A stretch of 64,000 nucleotides of DNA from Lachnospiraceae bacterium (GCA_017448245.1 JAFSLV010000015.1:1-64000); one strand, 5' to 3'. Counted from the stretch's first letter, positions 43,105 to 52,059 are shown. The notes: a model not told the origin generated them from the sequence alone. Numbers and translations are program-made.

Positions 43105-44216
43105 CCGTCCGTTGAGGGCTCTTCGCCTTCCTGCATTTCTTCGTCCACACTCTCTGTCCCTTCTTCGTCCGGTTCTTCTTCCGCGGGCGTTTCTTCAAAC
43201 CAGCCCGTATAGTTTCTCGAAAAGACGATCGTTCCTTCTTCCGAATAGTACGGATCAAAGAGGGACATGGCCGTGCCGTTTTTTAAGATTGTGACGGATT
43301 CCGTTCCGGTTCCGGGCTCGGTGCCTTTCTCGACCGTGAGATGATCGACCACAAAGCTTCCTCCGTTCATCATCTGCTCCCAGTCCACGGGCCACATGGT
43401 CAGTGTGATCGTGAGCGTGTCGGTTCCCCTCGATCCTTCCTGTGTCTGGACGCGGCGCTTGTAATTGCCCGACGCCGTCTCCCCGTTGATCTCGAGCAAA
43501 AAGACCCTTCCTTCCCCGAAGGAGAGCTTCAGCTCCGTGCCGTCCGGTGCGATATACGGGTCAAACGGCGCCTGTGAGAGAAACGCGTCGAGATATTCCT
43601 CGTCATCATAGACATTGTCCATGCCGTAAAAACGGATGCCCTCCTCCTCCAGAAGCGAATAGAAAAAGTCCCTTAGCGCAAGCTGTGTCTTTTCGTCGAC
43701 GGCACAGGTACCGATGCTTTCATGATATGCCTCTTCCCCGGAGGCATAGATCAGCTGCATGTGACTTAAGGGTTCCTGTGTATAGGTCTCTTCCGGCGGT
43801 GTCAGGGGCGCGCCGTTTTGGCAATAGCCTCCGATCAGATCAAGGGATACGACCGTCTCCTGCAGTCTGTTCAGCGCCTCACTGTCAATCACGGCCTCCG
43901 TGCTCACCGGCTCGTACCCTTCCGCCAGAGGAATCACCGTGACCTTCAGGTCCGCCTCCGAAGGATCCGTGCGCTTGCGCAGATAAAAGCTGTATCCGGC
44001 ATTTTGTGCGCCGGCAGGATCGGTCATTGTGGCGGAAAACAGCAAAAGGTCCTGTGATTCGACCGACGCGGTCTCCTCCTCCTCTTTTCCGGGCTCTTCT
44101 TCCTGTGTGACGGATGTCTCCGGAGAAACCTCCGCCACGGGAGTCTCTTCTTTTCCCGATGTACATCCTGAAAGCATCAGCGCCGTGAGCAGTAGGGCAA
44201 AAACTCTTTTTTTCAT
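43101..44216 (-). CDS. Lipoprotein of unknown function
   Basis: 371 residues. The signal peptide ends in the lipobox LSGC, then comes a Glu/Pro/Thr-rich linker (about 20-55) and a mainly beta-strand domain with no recognised family. The C-terminal 30 residues are again strongly acidic. The protein should be anchored outside the cell membrane. It lies between a HAD hydrolase gene (12 nt gap) and mutS2 (4-bp overlap), in the run that ends with the two-component system; as an external protein it might supply the sensor kinase with its signal, but that is only position-based. Confidence 0.85.
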   Translation of the reverse strand: MKKRVFALLLTALMLSGCTSGKEETPVAEVSPETSVTQEEEPGKEEEETASVESQDLLLFSATMTDPAGAQNAGYSFYLRKRTDPSEADLKVTVIPLAEGYEPVSTEAVIDSEALNRLQETVVSLDLIGGYCQNGAPLTPPEETYTQEPLSHMQLIYASGEEAYHESIGTCAVDEKTQLALRDFFYSLLEEEGIRFYGMDNVYDDEEYLDAFLSQAPFDPYIAPDGTELKLSFGEGRVFLLEINGETASGNYKRRVQTQEGSRGTDTLTITLTMWPVDWEQMMNGGSFVVDHLTVEKGTEPGTGTESVTILKNGTAMSLFDPYYSEEGTIVFSRNYTGWFEETPAEEEPDEEGTESVDEEMQEGEEPSTDG

Positions 44217-44228
44217 CTTTTATTCCTT

Positions 44229-45014
44229 TCAGATCAGTCCGTAATGAAGAAGCGCCTGCATCACGCCGTCCTCGTGCAGGGACGCGGTGATATATTCCGC
44301 CGCTTCCTTTGCTTCCTTTGTTCCGTTGCCCATGCAGATGCCGTGTGCGGCAACCGTAAGCATGTCAAGATCGTTGACGGAGTCTCCCACGGCATAGGTA
44401 TGGCGGATGTCGATGTCAAACAACCCACAGGCTCTTTCGATGCCTTTTCCCTTGCCGCTGCCCCTGGGGATAAATTCCACCACCTTCCCGTTATGATCCA
44501 GAAAATCCAGGATATCCCCGAGCGCTTCCCGGACAGAGGCAAAATCCGTTTCTTCCGTGATCGCCGCGGAAAACTTGTTGATCCGGTCCTCTTTTTTCAG
44601 ATCGTCGAGCCGTCTGGCATGTACCCCCAGCTCCTTCCAGAGGCGCTGCACATAAGGGTCATCCCCGAATTCTTCCGGATTCATGAACAGATCCTTTGAA
44701 CCCTCGAGGATAAAGGGCATGTGTTGCGCATATGCCACCTCAAAGATGCGTGAGAGCTCCTTTTCGCCAAGGCAGTGCTCATAGAGCACGTTTCCTCCAG
44801 CTTCGATGTAGTTGCCGCAGGAGAGCACCATGCCGTCAAGGGGCAGGGACAGAAGCTTTGTATCCCTCACGTGTCCCCGGCTTCTTCCGCTGTTAAAAAA
44901 TGCGAGATGCCCGTTTTGCCTCAGCCTCTCGAGCGCCCCGTGTACACTGTGCGGCAACACATGCTCCCAGTCCCAGATGGTATTGTCAATATCAAAAAAA
45001 ACCGCGCTTTTCAT
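44229..45014 (-). CDS. HAD-superfamily hydrolase, Cof type
   Basis: 261 residues. The nucleophile motif is FFDIDNTIWDWE, the second motif Ser lies in FFNSGRSRGHV, and the last motif is YAVGDSVNDLDML. The C2-type cap between them resembles Cof/YidA sugar-phosphate or flavin phosphatases. The substrate is not defined. The ATG at 45014 has no Shine-Dalgarno and begins 10 nt after an extended -10 that uses the stop codon of the upstream gene, so the leader would be about 3 nt. Read-through from the upstream gene is also possible. Confidence 0.88.
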   Translation of the reverse strand: MKSAVFFDIDNTIWDWEHVLPHSVHGALERLRQNGHLAFFNSGRSRGHVRDTKLLSLPLDGMVLSCGNYIEAGGNVLYEHCLGEKELSRIFEVAYAQHMPFILEGSKDLFMNPEEFGDDPYVQRLWKELGVHARRLDDLKKEDRINKFSAAITEETDFASVREALGDILDFLDHNGKVVEFIPRGSGKGKGIERACGLFDIDIRHTYAVGDSVNDLDMLTVAAHGICMGNGTKEAKEAAEYITASLHEDGVMQALLHYGLI

Positions 45015-45023
45015 CCGTTTTCA

Positions 45024-45032
45024 AGTATATCA
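45024..45032 (-). promoter_or_regulatory. Extended -10 of the HAD-lipoprotein-mutS2 run
   Basis: TGaTATACT on the minus strand. Its TGA is the stop codon of the upstream gene (45032-45030). A TTAAGA lies 18 nt upstream. Confidence 0.55.
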
Positions 45033-45683
45033 CACTTCTTCGCCGAGTCTTAAAAGCGCCTCCTCAAGCAGGGCAACGATTCCGTCCCTGCTGAGTGCGC
45101 GTAGTCCCTTTGCCACCGTCAACAGTGCGCTGATTTTTTCTTTCGCCGCTTCGGGAGAAAGCATCCGCTTGGTGCGGTAGATATCCGTCAGCAGACGATA
45201 CGTTTCCGTGATATCCGTTTCGGTCTGCACGGCATATTCGAGAATCTTTTCCGCTTCCCCGTACCTGCCGTTTTCATAGAATGCCTTTCCGCACTCCTGC
45301 AGGGAGGTTGCAAGCACCGTATAGTTGGCGTCAAAAAACGTCAGATCGGTGATATTGGCCGTGCCGTATTCGAGCTTTAAGTCCGTATTGGTGTAACCCG
45401 TGAGATTGACGATCTTTGCCTCTTCTTCCCTCAGGCGCAAAATTCTGTCCGCCGCTTCTTTGGCCTGCATTGGCAGACCGTCCTCTGTGCGAAGCGGCAA
45501 ATCCTCCGGGATGCGGATATACGCAAGGTGATCGAGCGGCTTTTTTCTGGTAAAGTTGGCGGCATGCTCCCTTTCCCAGAAGGCACGGCGCGCCTCGGCG
45601 TCCCTGCGCATGGTACGTGCCGCGCGCCGGTTGACATAGACGGTGATCATCACCAATATGATTGCAATGTAAGGAATTCCCAT
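45030..45683 (-). CDS. Membrane-anchored TPR-like protein of unknown function
   Basis: 217 residues. One N-terminal hydrophobic segment (YIAIILVMITVYV) is followed by a basic stretch, suggesting a membrane anchor with a cytoplasmic body. The C-terminal half has helix pairs reminiscent of TPRs (CGKAFYENGRYGEAEKILEYA and TYRLLTDIYRTKRMLSPEAAK). No enzyme motif is seen. The start at 45683 has only a weak purine stretch. The gene is divergent from the Lrp-type regulator gene and ends 15 nt before the HAD gene. Confidence 0.75.
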   Translation of the reverse strand: MGIPYIAIILVMITVYVNRRAARTMRRDAEARRAFWEREHAANFTRKKPLDHLAYIRIPEDLPLRTEDGLPMQAKEAADRILRLREEEAKIVNLTGYTNTDLKLEYGTANITDLTFFDANYTVLATSLQECGKAFYENGRYGEAEKILEYAVQTETDITETYRLLTDIYRTKRMLSPEAAKEKISALLTVAKGLRALSRDGIVALLEEALLRLGEEV

Positions 45684-45691
45684 GCTATACT
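45683..45691 (+). promoter_or_regulatory. Extended -10 of the lrp-like operon
   Basis: TGcTATACT on the plus strand, abutting the start codon of the divergent TPR-like gene. The leader would be about 56 nt with GAAGGAG. Confidence 0.55.
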
Positions 45692-45729
45692 ATCTCAAAT
45701 CAGAAGCGACACCAAAAAAACTTGTACTC

Positions 45730-45738
45730 ATCATACCA
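45730..45738 (-). promoter_or_regulatory. Extended -10 of the TPR-like gene
   Basis: TGgTATGAT on the minus strand, about 47 nt before the start codon. It overlaps the leader of the divergent regulator gene. Confidence 0.45.
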
Positions 45739-45753
45739 TAGAAGGAGCAAAAA

Positions 45754-46242
45754 GTGGACATCAGAAATGAGATCCTTGCCACACTCGAGCGGAACGGACG
45801 GATCGACCTTGCGGAGCTTGCCGTATTGCTTGCGACAGACGAATCCGAGATCGCAAACGAAGTGCAGGCAATGGAATCGGAGGGGATTATCTGCGGCTAC
45901 CATACGATCATCGACTGGTCCAAGACCGGAAAGGAAAAAGTCAGCGCCCTGATCGAAGTGCGGGTCACGCCTAAACGCGGCATCGGCTTTGACGAAGTCG
46001 CGGAGCGGATCTACAAGTATCCGGAGGTCGCAAGCGTCTACCTGATGAGCGGCGGCTTCGATCTGATGGTCATCATCGAAGGAAAGACGATGCAGGAGGT
46101 CGCGCAGTTTGTGACAATGAAGCTCTCGACCTTTGAGACCGTGTTGTCGACCGCCACGCATTTCATCCTCAAAAAATACAAGGATCACGGTGCGGTGCTG
46201 GCGCGCAAATACGAAGATATCCGGGAGCCGTTTACGCCATGA
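45754..46242 (+). CDS. Lrp/AsnC-family transcriptional regulator
   Basis: 162 residues. An N-terminal winged helix-turn-helix (NEILATLERNGRIDLAELAVLL) is followed by a RAM/AsnC ligand-binding domain (ALIEVRVTPKRGIGFDEVAERI, SVYLMSGGFDLMVIIEGK). Such proteins form octamers and respond to amino acids. The start is a GTG at 45754 with GAAGGAG upstream. It overlaps the following aminotransferase gene by 4 bp, a common pairing in Firmicutes that suggests it senses the aminotransferase substrate or product. Confidence 0.93.
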   Translation: MDIRNEILATLERNGRIDLAELAVLLATDESEIANEVQAMESEGIICGYHTIIDWSKTGKEKVSALIEVRVTPKRGIGFDEVAERIYKYPEVASVYLMSGGFDLMVIIEGKTMQEVAQFVTMKLSTFETVLSTATHFILKKYKDHGAVLARKYEDIREPFTP

Positions 46243-47402
46243 GTATTCCTTTGAACCGCACGGTCGAGGCACTTCCTCCCTCCGGCATCCGTAAATACTT
46301 TGATGTGGTACAGGGAATGGACGACGCGATCTCCCTGGGCGTCGGCGAGCCCGATTTTGACACGCCCTGGCATATCCGGGACGAGGGGATCTATGCGCTC
46401 GAAAAAGGGCGCACCCACTATACCTCGAACGCGGGCCTGATGGAGCTGAAAACGGAAATCTGCCGTTACCTTGCACGCACACAGAATATCCGCTATGCCG
46501 AAGACGATGTCTTTGTGACGGTCGGAGGGTCCGAGGCGATCGATCTGTGCATGCGCGCGCTTTTAAATCCCGGGGATGAGGTGCTGATCCCGCAGCCCTC
46601 CTATGTGTCCTACGAACCCTGTGCGCTGCTTGCCGGCGCAAAAAGTGTCATCATCGATCTGCGGGAAGCCGATGATTTCCGCCTGACAAAACAGGCGCTT
46701 TCCTCACATATCACAGATAAAACCAGGCTCTTGGTTCTTCCTTATCCGAACAATCCGACCGGCGCGATCATGGAAAAGAAAGATCTCGAAGCAATCGCCC
46801 GTCTCCTCATCGATCGCGATATCTATGTGCTTTCGGACGAGATCTACGGGGAGCTCACCTATGGGGGCAGGCACTGTTCGATCGCATCGATTCCCGGCAT
46901 GCAGGAGCGCACGATCCTCGTCGGAGGCTTTTCCAAGGTCTATGCCATGACCGGATGGCGGCTCGGATATGCCGTGGGGCCAAAAGACCTCATTGCACAG
47001 ATGTTAAAAATCCACCAGTATGCCATCATGTGCGCACCGTCCATGAGCCAGTACGCCGGTATCGAGGCGCTCAGAAACGGCGATGAGGACATTGCCATGA
47101 TGCGGGGCGAGTTTGACAAGCGCAGACGCTATCTTCTCCATTCCTTTGCGCAAATGGGTCTCGAATGCTTTACGCCCTACGGTGCCTTTTATGTTTTTCC
47201 CAATATCGGCGCGTTCGGCCTTTCGAGTGACGATTTCGTCATGCGCCTCCTCCGGGAGGAAAAGCTCGCGGTGGTCCCGGGCACGGCCTTCGGCGCATGC
47301 GGCGAGGGCTTTATCCGCATCTCCTATGCGTATTCGCTCGACACCTTAAAGCGTGCCATGGAGCGGCTTGCACGTTTTCTTTCGCGCCTGAAGGAGGCCT
47401 GA
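46239..47402 (+). CDS. PLP-dependent aminotransferase, AspC/PatA type
   Basis: 387 residues, fold-type I. Landmarks: LGVGEPDFDTPWHI near the N-terminus, LPYPNNPTGAIM, LSDEIYGELTYGG and the Schiff-base Lys in LVGGFSKVYAMTGWRLGY. C-terminal EGFIRISYAYS holds the carboxylate-binding Arg. Members next to Lrp-type regulators commonly act on aspartate, alanine or aromatic amino acids. The ATG overlaps the regulator stop (ATGA). Confidence 0.92.
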   Translation: MSIPLNRTVEALPPSGIRKYFDVVQGMDDAISLGVGEPDFDTPWHIRDEGIYALEKGRTHYTSNAGLMELKTEICRYLARTQNIRYAEDDVFVTVGGSEAIDLCMRALLNPGDEVLIPQPSYVSYEPCALLAGAKSVIIDLREADDFRLTKQALSSHITDKTRLLVLPYPNNPTGAIMEKKDLEAIARLLIDRDIYVLSDEIYGELTYGGRHCSIASIPGMQERTILVGGFSKVYAMTGWRLGYAVGPKDLIAQMLKIHQYAIMCAPSMSQYAGIEALRNGDEDIAMMRGEFDKRRRYLLHSFAQMGLECFTPYGAFYVFPNIGAFGLSSDDFVMRLLREEKLAVVPGTAFGACGEGFIRISYAYSLDTLKRAMERLARFLSRLKEA

Positions 47403-47405
47403 TCC

Positions 47406-48761
47406 ATGGCGGAGGAAACAGGGAAAACAACACCCGAAAAGACACAGGAAACGACGCTTTCTTCCACCGATTTTATGCGGGAGCAGATCAAACAGCGTCC
47501 GCTCAACCGCAAAAAGCTGTTACAGCGAACGCTGCTGACGGTGTCGCTCGCCGTGGTATTCGGCGTGGTAGCGCTTTTGACCTTTGTTTTGCTGGAGCCC
47601 CTTGTCTCGCGGCTGCTCTACCCGGAACCGGAGCCCGAGGTCAACCACGTGACGCTCGTCGATGCACCCGCCGAAGAAGAAGTGTCTCCGGAGGATCTGA
47701 TTGCGGACGAAAACGAGATGAACCGGCAGGAACCCGCAGAGGATGCCGTTCCCGAGCCCTACAGCGCCCAGGGATATGCGATGTATTATACCTCCCTGCG
47801 TACGACGGCCTCGGAGGCTTCCCGCTCCCTCGTCCTGATCACCGGCGTCAAAAGCGGTACCGCCTGGTCCGGAACCGCCTTTGAGGAAAGCGGCCTCGTT
47901 ACGGGTCTCGTCATTGCGGACAACGGACAATCCCTTTTGATCCTGTGTGCGCTCGAATCCGTTGCGGATGCGGAGGAACTGACCGCCCGCTTTTTCGACG
48001 GAAGCGAGGCAAAGGCCCTTCTTCTGACCGCAGACGAGGTCAGCGGCCTTTGTGTCCTGCAGGTAGCGCACGCTTCGCTCTCCGCAGACGCTCTCGAAAG
48101 AATCCCCGTGGCCGTTCTCGCGTCCTCTTCTTTGTCGATTCTCGTCGGACAGCCCGTGATCGCGCTGGGTGCTCCGGCCGGCGTCCCCGATTCCGTCGCA
48201 TACGGATGCGTCACCTCCGCTTCCCGGATCGCGTATATGGCGGATGCCAATTTTTCACTGTTATCGACCGACATCGGATGCAATGCGTATTCGGACGGTG
48301 TGTTGTTTAATCTGCGCGGCGAGGTGCTCGGGATCTTTACGCCTGCCCTGACCGGGCTTCTGACACAGGATCCCGCCTATGCCTCGCTGGATACGGGACA
48401 GCTCACCGCCCTGAGTATCTCTTCTTTAAGGCACCTGGTCGAATCGATGTCCAATGCCTCCCTGCGCCCGTATCTGGGGGTATTTGGAGAAGAGGTGCCT
48501 GCCTCCGTGCGTCAAAGGGAAGAGCTGCCGCAGGGCGCCTATATCACAAGGATTGCGATAAACTCACCCGCGATGACCTCCGGTATCCAGTCGGGGGATA
48601 TCATCACTGCCGTGAACGGTGCGGATATTCTCAGTTATACCGCGCTTTCCAATATACTCATTGACCTGTCGGCGGGCGATACCGCAGACATCACCCTGAT
48701 GCGTAAAGGACCGGAAGGATATACCGAGCTCACCGTTCCCGTCACATTGGGCGAGCCGTAA
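47406..48761 (+). CDS. Degenerate HtrA-like protein with PDZ domain
   Basis: 451 residues with the HtrA/DegP layout of Firmicutes: a cytoplasmic N-terminus, one membrane helix (about 43-67), an acidic linker, a trypsin-like domain (about 125-330) and a PDZ domain (about 350-450, with PAMTSGIQSGDIITAVNG). The catalytic triad is not intact. The His motif usually TxxHV is replaced by LLILCALESV near residue 178, the Asp motif DLAVL by SGLCVL near 212, and GNSGGPL by NAYSDGVL near 292. It is therefore expected to be a proteolytically inactive scaffold or sensor. It sits between the aminotransferase and yhaM genes with a strong Shine-Dalgarno. Confidence 0.85.
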   Translation: MAEETGKTTPEKTQETTLSSTDFMREQIKQRPLNRKKLLQRTLLTVSLAVVFGVVALLTFVLLEPLVSRLLYPEPEPEVNHVTLVDAPAEEEVSPEDLIADENEMNRQEPAEDAVPEPYSAQGYAMYYTSLRTTASEASRSLVLITGVKSGTAWSGTAFEESGLVTGLVIADNGQSLLILCALESVADAEELTARFFDGSEAKALLLTADEVSGLCVLQVAHASLSADALERIPVAVLASSSLSILVGQPVIALGAPAGVPDSVAYGCVTSASRIAYMADANFSLLSTDIGCNAYSDGVLFNLRGEVLGIFTPALTGLLTQDPAYASLDTGQLTALSISSLRHLVESMSNASLRPYLGVFGEEVPASVRQREELPQGAYITRIAINSPAMTSGIQSGDIITAVNGADILSYTALSNILIDLSAGDTADITLMRKGPEGYTELTVPVTLGEP

Positions 48762-48774
48762 GAAAGGAAAACTC

Positions 48775-49725
48775 ATGAAATATATCCGTGATCTGAAAGA
48801 AGGCGACCGTGTCTCGGAAATCTATCTGTGCAAGACACGTAATCCGGCCGTCACCAAAAACGGCAAACCGTATGAGACGCTGATTCTGCAGGACAAAACC
48901 GGGCAGATCGATGCCAAGGTATGGGAGCCTCACTCGGAGGGCATCGGCGAATTCCAGCCCCTCGACTATGTCGATATCTTCGGCGAGGTGACCTCCTTTA
49001 ACGGTGCCTTACAGATCTCCGTCAAGCGCGCGCGCACCTGCCGGGAGGGCGAATACAATCCGTCGGATTACGTGCCCGTTTCCCCAAGGGATGCCGGAGA
49101 GATGAAAAAGGAGCTCCTTTCGCTCGTGGACTCCGTCAAAAACAAATATCTTCATCAGCTGCTCCGTGCCCTTTTTGTCGAAGACGAGGCGTTTCTTTCG
49201 CTCTTTTGCCGCTCCTCCGCCGCCAAAAGCGTGCACCACGGTTTTGTCGGGGGTCTCCTCGAGCATACGCTCGGTGTCGGCCACCTGTGCGCCCATCTTG
49301 CCGAAACCTACCCCGATGTTCTCAATCACGACCTTTTGGTCAGTGCGGCACTTCTCCACGATATCGGAAAGACAAGGGAGCTGTCTGCCTTTCCCGAAAA
49401 CGACTATACGGATGCGGGACAGTTTCTGGGCCATATCTATATCGGTGCACGGATGACGGAAGAGGCCGCAAAGAAAATCAATGATTTTCCTCCTCTCTTA
49501 AGGGACGAGCTTGTCCACTGTATTCTTGCCCATCACGGCAAACTCGAATACGGATCGCCCAAAAAACCTGCGATCCCGGAGGCGCTCGCCTTAAACTACG
49601 CGGACGAGATCGACGCCAAGATGGAGACCTTCAAGGAACTGTTTGCACACTCGCAAACCCCCGGCTGGCAGGGCTTTAACCGCCTCTTTGATTCGCACAT
49701 CTTTGATACGCGTGTGGAGGGATGA
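48775..49725 (+). CDS. yhaM: YhaM family 3'-5' exoribonuclease
   Basis: 316 residues. The N-terminal OB fold (LILQDKTGQIDAKVWEP) binds nucleic acid; the HD domain has HHGFVGGLLEHTLGVG, LLHDIGKTREL and ILAHHGKLEYGSP with the metal ligands. YhaM trims RNA and single-stranded DNA from the 3' end in Gram-positive bacteria. The ATG has AAAGGA upstream. It is the last gene of its run and ends 5 nt from the convergent nth gene. Confidence 0.93.
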   Translation: MKYIRDLKEGDRVSEIYLCKTRNPAVTKNGKPYETLILQDKTGQIDAKVWEPHSEGIGEFQPLDYVDIFGEVTSFNGALQISVKRARTCREGEYNPSDYVPVSPRDAGEMKKELLSLVDSVKNKYLHQLLRALFVEDEAFLSLFCRSSAAKSVHHGFVGGLLEHTLGVGHLCAHLAETYPDVLNHDLLVSAALLHDIGKTRELSAFPENDYTDAGQFLGHIYIGARMTEEAAKKINDFPPLLRDELVHCILAHHGKLEYGSPKKPAIPEALALNYADEIDAKMETFKELFAHSQTPGWQGFNRLFDSHIFDTRVEG

Positions 49726-49730
49726 TTCTC

Positions 49731-50390
49731 TCAGATTGTCCTGTGCGAGGGACACAGATCCGCAAGAAAGCAGGAGGCGCAGGCCGGTCTTTGCGCCTTG
49801 CATACGGTGCGTCCGAAGGTGATGATCTGTATGTTGTAACGGATCCAGTTGTCTTTCGGAAGTACCGCCATCAGATCGTATTCGACCTTTTCAGGATTTT
49901 CTTCCTTTGTCAGTCCGAGTCTTCTGGAGATCCTGCCGACGTGTGTGTCCACGACGATCGAGGGCTCGTGAAAGATATTGCCGCGGATGACATTGGCGGT
50001 TTTTCTGCCGACACCCGGAAGCGAGGTCAGCGCATCGATGTCCGCAGGCACCTCTCCGTCATGCTCTTTTAGCAGTTTTTTGGCGCACCCGATGATGTTT
50101 TTTGCCTTATTGTGATAAAAGCCCGTGGAATGAATCGCCTCTTCAATATCCTTTTGGCGTGCATGCGCAAAGGCCTGCGCGTCCGGATACTTTTGAAAAA
50201 GCGCGGGCGTGACCATGTTGACTCTCCGGTCCGTGCATTGCGCGGAGAGAATCGTTGCGATCAACAGTTCAAATGCGTTGCGGTAGGAAAGATGCGGCAT
50301 CGTTTCCTTCCCGTATTGTGCGTCAAGGCGCGCAAGCACTTTTGTGATGCGCGCCTTTTCCTTTTGGGATATTGTCTTCTTTTTTGCCAT
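49731..50390 (-). CDS. nth: Endonuclease III
   Basis: 219 residues. A DNA glycosylase/AP lyase for oxidised pyrimidines. The helix-hairpin-helix has LPGVGRKTANVI with the catalytic Lys; the catalytic Asp is in VVDTHVGRISRRLGL. The C-terminal [4Fe-4S] cluster motif C-X6-C-X2-C-X5-C is complete (CKAQRPACASCFLADLC). The ATG at 50390 touches the upstream stop (TGATG), supporting this start over the longer open frame. Confidence 0.95.
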   Translation of the reverse strand: MAKKKTISQKEKARITKVLARLDAQYGKETMPHLSYRNAFELLIATILSAQCTDRRVNMVTPALFQKYPDAQAFAHARQKDIEEAIHSTGFYHNKAKNIIGCAKKLLKEHDGEVPADIDALTSLPGVGRKTANVIRGNIFHEPSIVVDTHVGRISRRLGLTKEENPEKVEYDLMAVLPKDNWIRYNIQIITFGRTVCKAQRPACASCFLADLCPSHRTI

Positions 50391-51898
50391 CAGAGTCCGT
50401 AAATGGCGCCGAATTTTTCCTCGAGATAGTCGAGATAATCCTTCGGCGTGAAATCGCGCCCTGTGATGTCCCTGATCCACTCGGCCGCATCCAGGCGGTC
50501 CGCCTTTTTAAATACGTGTTTGGTCATCCAGTCCCTGATGACGTCCAGATTGCCGTCCCTGATCAGGCGGTCGATATCGTATTTTTCGCGCATCTTGTTA
50601 TAATACATCGCATTATACATATTGCCGAGCGCATACGTCGGGAAATAGCCGAAGCCGTCGGACCAGTGTACATCCTGCAGGATTCCCTCCCTTGCATTTG
50701 ACGGACGCACGCCCAGGTATTCCTCATATTTGTCGTCCCACATTTTCGGCAGATCCTCGATTTTGGCTCCGTGGTTGATGATTTCCTTTTCCATCTCATA
50801 GCGGATGATGATGTGGAAGGTATAGGTAAATTCATCGGCCTCGATCCGGATGAGCGAGGGCGTCACCAGATTGACCGCCTCATAGAACTCTTCCGGCGAA
50901 ACATCCCTTGTCAGTTCGGGGAACAGTTCCTTTATCTTGTCAAACGTAAGCTCGATAAAGGCGCGTGAGCGTCCGATCCTGTTTTCATAAAAACGGGACA
51001 CGGATTCGTGCATGCCGAGCGTCTTTTCGCCGTCGATAAAATGCTTGTAATGCGCGCGCGGCGTATTCTGCCCGAAAAGCGCATGTCCTCCCTCGTGCAG
51101 GACACTGAACATGCTCGATACAAGATTGTTTTCGTAATAGTGCGTGGTCACGCGCACATCATCCACGGCGAGATCGTCCATAAACGGATGCTCCGTCGTC
51201 GAGAGCGCGCCGCGGTCAAAATCATATCCGATCAGATTCAGCAGATACTGTGCAAGCCTTGCCTGTGCCTCCACGGGTGCCGTGCGGCCCAGAAAATCCG
51301 TCCGGATCTGCCTGCCGGAGGCCTTGATTTTTTCAAGAAAAGGAATCATGCGCTCCTTGCATTCACCAAAAGCCTCGTCCAGCATCGTCTCCGACATGCC
51401 GCGCTCATAGAGGTCCAGCAGACTGTTATAGGGCGGATCCTTCTTGTCTTTTTGCAGGGAAATCCGCTTCATTTCCACATCGCGCACCGCCTGTAAAGAC
51501 GGCGCGAACAACGCATAATCCGCCGCGTCCTTGGCGTCGAGCCAGTCCACGTAGGCTTTATTCTCGATCAGGGTAAACTCGTGATCCATCTTCGGGGTGA
51601 TCTTCTTCGTCCTTTGATAATTCCTGTAGAGGCTCCTTGCCAGTACCTGGTCGTATTTGTCGAGATCCCCGCGGTTTTCATACAGATACGTGAATGCCCT
51701 GACAAATTTCTTTTCCTTGCCCAGTTGAAACGCCTGATTGGTAAGCATCGCGCACGTATCGCCCTGTGCTTCCCTGGCCTTTTTGGGGCAGGCGGTCAGG
51801 CGGTCAAAATTCAGCACCGATGCGGCATGGCCGTAGAGACGCGCTTCCTCCAGGGTCTTTTTCACGATTTTCAGATTTTTTTTGATTTCCTTGTTCAT
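50390..51898 (-). CDS. M32 family metallocarboxypeptidase
   Basis: 502 residues. The zinc motif HEGGHALFGQN (HEXXH) is present with HESVSRFYENRIG further on, the second glutamate-bearing motif of M32 peptidases. Other family blocks are GRTAPVEAQARLAQYLL and FHIIIRYEMEKEII. Such enzymes remove C-terminal residues from peptides in the cytosol. The ATG has GGGGGAAAACCGG upstream and a near-consensus promoter. It is followed directly by nth. Confidence 0.92.
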   Translation of the reverse strand: MNKEIKKNLKIVKKTLEEARLYGHAASVLNFDRLTACPKKAREAQGDTCAMLTNQAFQLGKEKKFVRAFTYLYENRGDLDKYDQVLARSLYRNYQRTKKITPKMDHEFTLIENKAYVDWLDAKDAADYALFAPSLQAVRDVEMKRISLQKDKKDPPYNSLLDLYERGMSETMLDEAFGECKERMIPFLEKIKASGRQIRTDFLGRTAPVEAQARLAQYLLNLIGYDFDRGALSTTEHPFMDDLAVDDVRVTTHYYENNLVSSMFSVLHEGGHALFGQNTPRAHYKHFIDGEKTLGMHESVSRFYENRIGRSRAFIELTFDKIKELFPELTRDVSPEEFYEAVNLVTPSLIRIEADEFTYTFHIIIRYEMEKEIINHGAKIEDLPKMWDDKYEEYLGVRPSNAREGILQDVHWSDGFGYFPTYALGNMYNAMYYNKMREKYDIDRLIRDGNLDVIRDWMTKHVFKKADRLDAAEWIRDITGRDFTPKDYLDYLEEKFGAIYGL

Positions 51899-51919
51899 CC
51901 GGTTTTCCCCCTTTTTCTG

Positions 51920-51930
51920 GTACGCCGTAC
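51920..51930. promoter_or_regulatory. Palindrome at the M32 gene start site
   Basis: GTACG-C-CGTAC, an 11-bp perfect inverted repeat lying at the predicted transcription start of the carboxypeptidase gene. Confidence 0.3.
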
Positions 51931-51936
51931 TGTAAC

Positions 51937-51965
51937 ATCATACGTCTTTGTCCCCGATTTTTCAA
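51937..51965 (-). promoter_or_regulatory. Promoter of the M32 carboxypeptidase-nth pair
   Basis: TTGAAA (51965-51960), 17-nt spacer, TATGAT (51942-51937) on the minus strand. Confidence 0.7.
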
Positions 51966-52059
51966 TTCCCTGTGCTTTTTTTTGCGTAATGGGGTAAAAT
52001 AGATAGGGTAAAAATACGGAAGAAAAAGAAGCAAAAGAAGAACGAGAAGGAGAAGCAAT

